Shown one piece after another: positions 55,736-64,000 of a stretch of 64,000 nt of DNA. Below the pieces are notes generated by a model. It was not told the DNA's origin. It did not search any database and saw only the letters and a list, made by a program, of their open reading frames with translations. Source of the stretch: Juglans regia. Taxonomy: Eukaryota > Streptophyta > Magnoliopsida > Fagales > Juglandaceae. The position numbers and the translations under genes were made by a program. Position 1 is the stretch's first letter. Every line of letters starts with the position of its first letter. The stretch is from NCBI RefSeq assembly GCF_001411555.2, contig NC_049912.1:16724341-16788340 (forward strand). The letters are read 5' to 3'.

Positions 55736-56076
55736 GGAGGCTTTCTTGAAACTAATACCCTGATTTCTTTTGTTGTTGATGTCTAGAGACACGATACTTC
55801 ATTGGATCCCCTCAAATCCACTTTCTTTTCAACCAATAAACATAATGATTTTTGTGGAACTCATTACAATTATTAAAATAAAGTCAAAATACAAATATTT
55901 TGGTTTTATGTTTACCAACTTTATATCACTGGTGTGTGAGTCCCAAAAATAGGATCGCAAACACTTTTTTCGAGAAAAAAAGAAAAAAAGAAAAAGCAGC
56001 TGAGTTGCATTATGTACTACTACACATTCATGGCACTTTCGTCTCATCGCGTTGATTTGGCATTACTTATAAACTC

Positions 56077-56175
56077 TTAGGAGATGTTTGGATTTGAAGA
56101 TGATTTGAGATGACTTGAGATGAGTTGAGATGGATTGTGAATAGTAATGAGATGAGTTGTGAATAGTAGTCAACC
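56077..56175. repeat. Truncated Tourist-like MITE
   Basis: It starts GGAGATGTTTGGATTTGAAG after a TTA and has repeated GAGATGA words and GTGAATAGTAATGAGATGAG. No right end is present. Between this and 56962 I see no gene. Confidence 0.5.
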
Positions 56176-56962
56176 AGCCTTATCTCTTAAATGGGAAGAT
56201 GTGATTATAACAAAATAGCACACATTTGCATTTTCTCTAAAGATAATAAAAGTTTAGGCTAATGAGTTAAAAAAAAAAAAATCATTTTTGTAGCTTTCGG
56301 CCGAAGACGTTAAATGGAAACAAGGAGATTCAGCAACTACGATAGAGATCATCACTATTCATACACTAAGAAGAGATACGTACAAAAACCGGACATGTTT
56401 TAGATTACTTCATTTTATTTTTACTTAAACCCATCCTATATAGAAATTGGAAGCTTTGTTGTTTTGTATCGGCAGACTATCGTTTTAATTCATCAATTTT
56501 TCAAAACTTTTAATGGATTAATTAAAGTTATGAATTTGTATATTAATGTGATGTTATTAATGCATTAAGTAATAGGAAAGGGCAGGGAGAGGAGGGTACC
56601 TAATTATGTTGTTACCAAGAGCAAAGAGTTTTATTAGGACGATCATGAAGAATATTGGCCAGTTCTGGTACAAGTGCAAATTAGAGACACAACATCTTCA
56701 TAAATTGGTTAATCAGATCGATAAACACATGCCGTAAGGCTTTAGTTGGGAGTTTGGTTGTTCACTTTTCTCTCCTATACTTCTAGATGCTTTCTTCTTT
56801 ACCTCCTAAGATATTGATATGGGCACATTTCATCTTTAAACTACCAAGAACTAGTTAGCAAGTAACACCCTCGTCAAGATATGGCAATTAGGATAACGAA
56901 AAATAGCGATTCGCGCGGCGTAATCTTGATTCTAAAGATCTTCTTGTATGGTTTTGTTTGAA

Positions 56963-57134
56963 GAGAAATTCTATTTGCAGTCCTTATTTGGGGACTGTAT
57001 GTGCAAGCCCTTCATTAAAAGAAAAAAAGTACTATTTTGATAAGGATATTATTGTAATTTTAAAAAAATTTAAAGATAAAATTAACTAAACTTACAATGT
57101 AGTCCCCATTTAGAGATTGTTCGTAGCATCGCTC
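56963..57134. mobile_element. Mutator-like MITE (172 bp)
   Basis: A perfect 9-bp duplication TTGTTTGAA flanks it (56954-56962 and 57135-57143). The ends are GAGAAATTCTATTTGCAGTC and, inverted, GAGCGATGCTACGAACAATC, followed on both sides by a GGGGACT word. No ORF. It is related in its termini to the 36376 and 57534 copies but distinct inside. Confidence 0.85.
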
Positions 57135-57533
57135 TTGTTTGAAAATTAGTTATAGGGTCATAGGCCGCCGAGAGTGGCCCCCTTGAGGATTCTTGTCGAG
57201 AAGTGCAAAATGTACTTTTTATTTTGTAATTTTTTTAAGTATTTTTTAAATCCCTTTAATTTTTTTAAAAAGAAAAATATTAAAAAAATCATTTAAAAAC
57301 ACTTCTTTAAAAATTAAATAAAAAAAAATGGAATCGCTAGTTTTTGTCAGGATGCATCTTTGGTGGATGCAACATTTTCCTTAGCTATATATTGTTGGAC
57401 AATGTATCCATTTTCTTAGTTTCAAGTGCAAAGTGCAAAGTACAAAATATTAATTTGAGACTTTAGGGATAATAACTACTACATATAATCCTTAGATTCA
57501 AATCTCTCCATGCAAACATTTTTTATTTTTTTT

Positions 57534-57701
57534 TAGAAATGATAGTTGCAGTTGTGCGTAAGCACCACACAATCACTTTGAAAAATGTGAATAAATACGG
57601 GACCTACATGGAAAAAATTAATTTTTTAATAGAAAATCCTACTCTTTTTCAAAACGATTTTACGGTGCTTGTGCACTCTACGATTGCATGTAGCATTACT
57701 C
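57534..57701. mobile_element. Mutator-like MITE, second copy of the 36376 family
   Basis: It opens AGAAATGATAGTTGCAGTTG and closes GCATGTAGCATTACTC, with internal CAATCACTTTGAAAAATG and CTACTCTTTTTCAAAACG matching 36376-36549. Flanks are T runs, so the 9-bp duplication cannot be distinguished from the homopolymer. The ORF overlapping it is not a gene. Confidence 0.75.
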
Positions 57702-57838
57702 TTTTTTTTTTTTTAATTGCAACTCTTATTGTATGTACATGCATTGTCTTTGTGTGAAAGAATTAACAGGGCATCGCATCTTCATGGATAGGCCTCCTAG
57801 ATAATGCTTGGGAGTATTATCGGTCCATAGAGCATTAT

Positions 57839-57966
57839 ACACACCAATACTTCATCTTTAGCTCTTGTTGGTCGAGCCTGCAAGATGTAGTGCGTGATAG
57901 TATTATTTGATCCATAGGTCATTTGCCTATTTCTGGTCGAATCCTAAAGATGAAGTATTGGTGTGT
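57839..57966. repeat. Perfect 23-bp inverted repeat with 82-bp loop
   Basis: ACACACCAATACTTCATCTT plus TAG at 57839-57861 is the exact reverse complement of 57944-57966. The loop contains a shorter GGTCGA/TCGACC-like pairing. It could be a hairpin or the termini of a small element. No target duplication was seen. Confidence 0.7.
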
Positions 57967-58160
57967 TAAAAAGTTTAAATGAAGTACAATTTGCCTTTTT
58001 GTTCTTGGCTTCTTTCCGTTCCTTTGTTTTTTGGGAAGGTTAATGCCCAATCTAGTACTGCTTATTGGCCAACCCAACAGTATATGTGTGCCGCCATTTG
58101 CATTGACCAATCTGTTGATCTACCACATTCACAACCCACCCTCCATTTTCCACAAACATA

Positions 58161-58435
58161 TGTATAGAGAATTTGAACACTTAGTGTTTGTATTGAAAAC
58201 TTCTATCACACTATGTATTATAGAGGAAGTTCCTATTTATACATATCTACTTGTATGGACAAGAAAGGAAAGAGCAATTGATTTGCTCTACTGTACATAG
58301 TAAAACAAATTGATACATGATGAGCTAAAAATATGGAAAGTAAATACAATTGACTGCGCAATGTTTGCTAGGCAAAGATCAAGGAAAAACTGATTTGCAA
58401 TGATCAAGGCTGATTTGTTATGATCATCTATTACA
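58161..58435 (-). repeat. Copia-2 3' LTR
   Basis: On the plus strand it runs TGTATAGAGAATTTG to CATCTATTACA, with TG...CA ends. It shares CACTTAGTGTTTGTATTG, TATTTATACATATCTACTTG and TTGACTGCGCAATGT with the partner LTR. The polypurine tract follows at once. Confidence 0.82.
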
Positions 58436-58585
58436 CCCCCGCAAGATGGTGCTCCCATCAGCGACACCAATCTTGGAACGTAGAAGCTGGAATCGCGGAC
58501 AAGATAGTGCCTTAGTCATTAAGTTAGCAAGTTGATCCTGAGTGGATACATGTGCAACTTGAAGTATACCTTTCCTGACATAGTC

Positions 58586-59735
58586 TCACAAAAAATGTAA
58601 ATCGATTGCAATATGTTTCATCTGAGAGTGAAGCACTAGATTCAAACTTAACTGTGTAGCACCGACGTTGTCACATAAGATTTTTGGAGTAGACGGAAAG
58701 ATGACACCAAGTTCACAGAAAAGGGATTGGAGCCATGCAATTTCAGAGGTGGCACTCGCAAGTGCCCTATACTCCACTTCGGTGGAAGAGCGGGCTCACT
58801 ATTTTTGAGTGCACCAAGAAATGGGATTGACACCAAGAAAAAATATTTATGCTGAAGTACAAGTGCAATCATCAAGGTTTCCTCCCCAATCGGCATCTGA
58901 GAAGGTGAGGAGCTAAGGAGTGGATGAACGACAAAAGTGGATGCCATGATAGAGAGTATTTTTGAGATACACGAGGAGCCTCTTGACTGCAGCCCAGTGA
59001 CACTCCTATATGTAGTGCTGACAGCGCCACTTGAACCATCATCTAGTTGAAGTCGACTTGAGGTTGCCAGAGGAGTGGTGAAATCTTTAGCACCATCCAA
59101 CTTGTTTTGAGAAGAAGCTCACACATGTATTTGTGTTGTGTGAGAAATAAGCCATTAGTTGTGGGGATTACTTCAATACCTAGAAAAAAATGAAGGGGCC
59201 CGAGGTCTTTCAATGAGAACTGAAGGCCAAGCTGATGAATGACTTTAGAGATGAACTTAGAGTCATTTCTAGTGAGAATTAGATTGTCGACGTAAACAAG
59301 AAAGTATGCCATTGATATTTGTTGATTGTAGATGAACAAAGATGGGTCAGATGCAGACTTTATAAAGCCAAAACTGCAGAGGCAGTCATGAAGAGCACGA
59401 TACCAAGCCCACTGCACATGTTTCAGTCCATAGATGGGCTTTTGAAGATGGCAAACATGCTGAGGGCATGAGGCATCAATAAAGCCTACATGTTGCACCA
59501 TGAACACATCTTCATTGAGGGTACCATGCAAAAAGGCATTATTAATGTCGAGTTGGTGAATGGACCAACCATTCATCACAGCAAGTGAGAGTATGATGCG
59601 TATGGTGGTAGGTTTTACAATTGGGGAGAATGTTTCTGTGTAATCAACTCCCAGTCTTTGATGAAACCCCTTGGCAACTAGACACACTTTGTAGTGGTCA
59701 ATGGAGCCATCGGATTTTCTTTTGATGCGGAACAC
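58586..59735 (-). pseudogene. Copia-2 RT and RNase H remnant
   Basis: The RT frame 59043-59735 is long: [39 protein letters not shown] and SDPSLFIY. Its catalytic box reads YVDNLILT where YVDD is expected, so one catalytic aspartate is asparagine. [16 protein letters not shown] follows. RNase H is at 58586-58777 (ALASATSEIAWLQSLFCELG, ILCDNVGATQLSLN) after a frameshifted thumb (58648-59100). Confidence 0.85.
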
Positions 59736-60001
59736 CCATTTTGAGCCAACTAGGTTCTATCGGAGATGAGGAGCAACCAACTTCCAGGTGCCATGCCAAA
59801 CAAATGCTGTGAGTTCATCACTCATGGCTTGACGCTAGTGAGGGTCTTTTAGAGCTTGTTGAATACCAGTAGGCTCTAAAGCTGGAGGTAATGGATGTTT
59901 GGTAGCCATGAATAGCCTCTTGGGTTTATGGATGTTATTTATGGAGCGTCTAACCATGTGAGAAGGCTAAGGTGGTCTGGGTGCAACATCCTTTTCAGTA
60001 G

Positions 60002-61613
60002 CTAAATTAGGAGAAGCCATGGGTGTAGGTACCTCATCATGTAAAGGCTGCGCAGGGGAGACACTAACACAAGGAGGTGACGACGTCTATTGACTAGCAG
60101 CTTCCAACAAGGAACTCGAGGCAGCTTGACAATGGATGGTTTCTTGGATTGAGTTGGCATATGAGCATAAAGAATTAAAAGCTTAGATGAGGAGTACTCA
60201 GGCTGAGAGAGTGGAGTAGTGGGAGGTTTGTGAGTGTGAGGAAAAATAGTCTCATCAAATCGAACATGAAGAGACAAGAAAATTCGACTAGTGTTGGGAT
60301 CTAAGCACTTGTACGCACTCTGTGAGGTGGAGTAGCCAATAAAAATGCATGGATGAGACTTAGGATCCAGTTTATGTTGAGAATAAGGTTTGAGCCAGGG
60401 AAAGCACTGACATCCAAAAATTTGAAGTTTGTGGTAATTGGGACTAGATTTAAACAAGACCTCAAAGGGAGATTTGAGAGAGTGTAAAGGGGTTGGCATT
60501 CGATTTATCAAGTAAATCGAGGCTTGAAAGGCCAAATTCCAGTATGATGGTGGAAGTTTTGCTTGGTGGATTAAGGACATGCCTGTTTCCACTATATGCC
60601 GATGGTGGCATTCAACCACTCCATTTTGTTCTGGAGTGTGAGGAGCTACCGTTAGGTGATTGATTCCATGTTAGCTAAGATAGCCTTTAAGAGCAACAAA
60701 TTCCCCCCCATTATCAGAATATAGATTTTTAATGGGTAAGAAAAATTGCTTTTCAAGAATGGCTTTTAGTTGGGGAAAAATTGTTGAAACTTTAGATTTT
60801 AATTTCATGGAAAAATACTAGCAGTACTTCGTAAAGTGATCAACAAAAGGAACGTAATAGCGATATCCTTCAAGAGATGTGTGAGGGTCAAGACCCTAGA
60901 CGTCTGTGAACAAATATTCAAGAGGCAAGGAACTGGAAATGGTAGAAGCATGAAATGGGAGTTTATGACTTTTATTAATAGAAAATGTAGAACATAAAGA
61001 TTCAGAGAGTTGATTATTTGAAGGTAATTGAAACTTGTTGATCAAATGATGAACAAGAGGCCGAGAGGGATGACCCAAATGGTTATGCCCGATCTCTGAA
61101 GAAACACATTCAGTAGAAAATGCTGCCTTCGAAGTGCCATTACTGTAGGAGGAAGTAGATAGTTTATAGATGCCATTGTCACATTGTCCTTGCATTAGTA
61201 TCAACCTTGACCTCGGATCCTTCACAAAAAAAATGATAAGGGTGAAATTCAAGAGCAAGATTATTGGTCTTGGTGAATTGATGGACAAATATTAGAATTT
61301 TATGAATGCTAGGAACACACAATGTGTTGGTGAGAGTGACATTTCTAGTTGGTAATCGAAAATTCATAGTGCCAACATGAGAGATTTTCAAACCTGATCT
61401 GTCGCCTATTATGACCTTGTCAGTTCCACCATATTCAAAATGGATAGAGAGCTTGGACATATCGAAGGTGATATAATGCGAGGCGCCAAAGCCAACAACC
61501 CAAGACTTATCCATCAAAGAGCCAATGGCAGCACAATTGACTTTGGTGAAGATGGAGTCCAGAACTTCTTGCATTGATGAGCTGTGTGACCAGAGATAGA
61601 GTAGAATTGGCAA
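60002..61613 (-). pseudogene. Copia-2 protease and integrase remnant
   Basis: The protease at 61179-61613 has WVVGFGASHYITFD where WVVDSGASHH is expected, so the catalytic aspartate is lost. The preceding knuckle reads CQFYSISGHTAHQC with the second cysteine replaced by tyrosine. GAG-pre-integrase is at 60896-61288 (HNHLGHPS). The integrase distal part is at 60002-60619 (SLIHQAKLPPSYWNLAFQAS, YLINRMPTP, IFIGYSTSQSAYKCLDP). Confidence 0.82.
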
Positions 61614-61772
61614 ACCACAGAATTCTTATTGGAGGAGTGACGAGAATGTTGTGGCTAAGAGGGTCGCTGGTTGGGCCGTAAGTGATTTATGGTGTATTCT
61701 ATGTGAGGGAGAAGAAGACTTCTTTTGGTGATAGTCTGCAGTGGCAATAGTATTTTGCTACAGTGTCTCAAG

Positions 61773-62486
61773 TCATTTGAGATAGGTTTCATGACTAACA
61801 AGTAGGTCATGAAGTTCTTCAAATGTGAGAGGAGTTTCACGAGTGCAAATCGGACCTGCAATAACACGGAAATCAAATCCAAGGCAATTGAGAATATATA
61901 GCGTTAAATCATCATTCGTGAGAGGAGAATCAACCAATGCCAGTTCATTAGCAGTGGTTTTTATTTGCTGGAGATATTTAGTGACGGTTTTGGAGCCATG
62001 AGTCAAGGAAGTGAGAGTATCCTTGAGTTTCATCACTCTCGTACAAGAGCGATTTGCATAGAGACGAGTCAATTTGAGCCAAGCTTCTCTTGAAGTGCCA
62101 GAGGAAGTGATCAAGGGCATGATTCTTTTAGAGACGGAAGCAAAAATACCATTAAGTAGAAGTTTTTCTTGATGAATCCAACGACTGCGAGTAGCACGAG
62201 CTTCAGCAGTTGGGTTAGTCCCAAGTATAGGACACAGATTAGATCCATCGATAAAGCTTTGAAGATCATACCCAATGACAAGGCTGTCAAGTTGGGCACA
62301 CCATGCAGGAAAATTATAGGAGTTGAGCTTGTAGGGAAGCAGAGCATGGGCGTTAATGGCAACAATATTATTGCATGATGGAAGGTTGAAATTGGTAGAG
62401 TTGGTGACAGAGGGAGGGAATTGAAACACAGTGAAAGAACTGGGAAAGGTTGAGCACTTAGTGTTTGTATTGAAAATTTCTGTCAC
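61773..62486 (-). pseudogene. Copia-2 gag ORF, open but fused to the LTR
   Basis: A 237-residue frame has VAINAHALLPYKLNSYNFPA, W-AQLDSLVIGYDLQSFIDG, WIHQEKLLLNGIFAS and FEELHDLLVSHETYLK, the classic Copia gag (UBN2/DUF4219-like). It is uninterrupted. Its start codon (62486) lies in the LTR, because the PBS segment is missing. The upstream residues are therefore not original. Confidence 0.78.
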
Positions 62487-62708
62487 ATCGTGTATTATAG
62501 AGGAAGTTCTTATTTATACATATCTACTTGTATGGACGAGAAAGGAAAGAGCAATTGATTTAATCTGCTGTACATAGTAAAACATATTGATACATGAGCT
62601 AAAAATATGGAAAGTAAATACAGTTGACTGCGCAATGTGTGCTAGTCAAGATCAAGGAAAAATTGATTTGCTGTGATCAAGACTGATTTCTTGTGATCAT
62701 CTATTAAT
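62450..62708 (-). repeat. Copia-2 5' LTR, truncated at the PBS side
   Basis: It is the partner of 58161-58435. The first 13 or so bases of that LTR (plus strand) are missing here, and the sequence passes directly into gag at about 62450. A small deletion has removed the U5 end and the PBS. Confidence 0.78.
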
Positions 62709-63419
62709 ATGAACCTTACATGTCATTTTAGACGTGTAGATCCCACTCTCCCTAAGCTGAGAGTTAACAGAATTCTTGTGTAAGTTGATGGAAAATAAGG
62801 TTCGAAATGATGAACTCCCGGCCCGTTAGGGTGTTGGTCTCGTGGATGGGTGAAAACAGAGAATGCAAAAAGTGCCTTGACATTTACACATGGGGCCTTA
62901 TTTATAGACTCAATGGCAATGGTTAACAAGAGGCACAATTCTTGGATATAACTGAATATTTGCCTCTCCATTCTTACCTATGCATCAGCCCATGGAAAAT
63001 CGTCACTATGGGAGAGTTTGAATATGATGTAGGTTGAACACTGTTATTGTGTGATCACCCCATCCATCTACATCTCCCAATTGAATACACAAAAACAATG
63101 ATGAATATAGTTGAACATGTTTCCCTTGGTACCAATAATAAGTTTGCTACATGTCAACTTTCATCTGTAACACCTACAAATCGGTGTTAGATTATGATAG
63201 AGTTTTACTTGCACACTGGTTTGTCATTACTTTATCTGACCACATCCTTTGCCATATGTTCTTCCACTGATTACATATTAAGGGTGAGCTCATCTCACTA
63301 CATTTTTACTCAATTGAAGATTATGATCGAATACATGAAACATTTTTTGAGTTGTCTTTTAATCATGCGAGTACTTTGCCTAGGTATTTTTGAACCCCTT
63401 ATTAGCTACATGCTCTTCG
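62709..63419. other. Intergenic or unclassified repeat
   Basis: No gene was recognised. On the minus strand 62720-62990 has the look of LTR sequence (CTATAAATAAGGCCCC, GGCCGGGAGTTCATC). There is no matching partner in the window, so I leave it unassigned. Confidence 0.35.
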
Positions 63420-63735
63420 AAGTTTTTCAGAAATAATCCCTTGGTCACGGGATCGGCTACCATATTAGTCAAGGGAATAAATTTGACCTTAATCTCTCAT
63501 ATTTTTACTATATCTAAACTATAGTAATAATTCATATCAATGTGTTTTCTTTTGGAGCTCTGTGTACCATTTTTTATTAATGAGATAACATACTTATTAT
63601 CATAAAATACATTGACTGGTCTAGTAGATATATCTAATCTCAAGCTTTCATCCATATCAATTACTAACTGCAGTGCTACATGCAATATATTTAGCTTCCA
63701 TTGTGGACTTTGCAACACAACCTTGTTTCTTACTT
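63420..63735 (-). pseudogene. Copia RNase H fragment
   Basis: The minus-strand frame 63497-63718 has LRLDISTRPVNVFYDNKYVI, SLIKNGTQSSKRKHIDMNYY and SLDIVKI. It continues in another frame (63430-63490) with IKVKFIPLTN-VADPVTKGL. This is the end of a Copia pol of a lineage different from Copia-1 and Copia-2. From 63736 to the window end I see nothing. Confidence 0.75.
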
Positions 63736-64000
63736 AACTAAGAAATTGCTATTTCACCAAATAGAAGTATATATCTACTTGTAAATGTAATCAGTGGACG
63801 AGATTACATAAATGTATATACTCAACCTTGTTGAGTGAGCATATCACATCGTAACATGTGCACAAGATTATGAAATTTTTTCCTGTTTTGACGCTCTGCT
63901 AGGGTTACGAAAACACGTCTTTTGGTCCTCGCTACATAAGGCTGCATGGCAGCCGCAAAAGGTAGTGCTAGTCGGTAGACTTATGCTGATCTAGTGGCGG

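Larger units (their letters stand above)
50528..55740 (-). mobile_element. Copia-1, dead LTR retrotransposon split by a solo LTR
   Basis: Two related LTRs (about 50528-50835 and 55487-55735) bound a Copia interior read on the minus strand. It runs gag with CCHC knuckle, protease, a GAG-pre-integrase piece with an integrase core deletion, the integrase end, RT and RNase H. A PBS-like TGGTACCAAAGC (minus) abuts the high-coordinate LTR. A polypurine GGGGGCAT lies next to the low-coordinate LTR (about 50840). Many stops and frameshifts occur. The gag is cut by the insertion at 53726-54517. Confidence 0.88.
58161..62708 (-). mobile_element. Copia-2, dead LTR retrotransposon
   Basis: LTRs lie at 58161-58435 and 62450-62708 and are closely similar. 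On the minus strand the order is gag, protease, GAG-pre-integrase, integrase, RT, RNase H, typical Copia. The polypurine tract (CTTGCGGGGGTG on the minus strand) sits beside the low-coordinate LTR. Between the high-coordinate LTR and gag the primer-binding site is missing: gag starts inside the LTR. ATATG is found at both outer edges (about 58159 and 62707) and may be the target site. Confidence 0.88.

Overview
This window looks like nuclear DNA of a woody eudicot. It is AT-rich and intron-containing, with plant-type SEC23 and PPR genes buried in old transposons. Several dispersed repeats (MITEs with a TTTGGATG...GAGATGAGATGAG end, and LINE tails ending ACTTATAAAA) resemble ones I remember from Fagales, especially the walnut family. 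That placement is recollection, not a search result. No bacterial or organellar features, rRNA, tRNA genes or CRISPR arrays were seen.

Layout. 1-4545 is a decayed LINE on the minus strand. 4560-10866 is a second LINE on the plus strand, head to head with the first and interrupted by a hAT-type MITE. 11406-33036 is a complete 12-exon SEC23 gene (771 aa), the COPII inner-coat GTPase activator. Its eleven introns hold SINEs, MITEs and LINE tails. Its last intron is 12.9 kb and packed with nested LINEs, an inverted pair of Ty3/gypsy chromovirus fragments, a long-TIR DNA element and MITEs. 33920-36785 is a cluster of a LINE fragment and nested MITEs. 37309-40740 is a 3.4-kb LTR element (two ~265-bp LTRs and a tRNA-Met-type primer-binding site). 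In place of gag-pol it carries broken coding fragments of at least five, probably six, unrelated host genes. 41536-44031 holds a Copia gag remnant, an LTR remnant and two DNA-transposon relics. 46142-48101 is an intact two-exon PPR gene on the minus strand (507 aa, like Arabidopsis At4g14190). A MITE sits 74 bp upstream of its start codon. 50530-55740 and 58161-62708 are two dead Copia elements on the minus strand, the first split by a 792-bp solo LTR with a perfect 5-bp target duplication. MULE-type and Tourist-type MITEs lie between them. A further Copia RNase H remnant is at 63420-63735.

The two genes that appear functional are SEC23 and the PPR gene. SEC23 works at ER exit sites, and the PPR protein is expected to act on organellar RNA. 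They are unrelated in function and face each other from opposite strands. Everything else that is coding-like is transposon-derived or a pseudogene fragment. The most unusual item is the multi-gene-capturing LTR element. Next are the SEC23 last intron, which separates the codon for the GAP arginine finger from the rest of the gene and contains a large inverted repeat, and a set of 15-21 bp retrotransposon-tail insertions with long target-site duplications.
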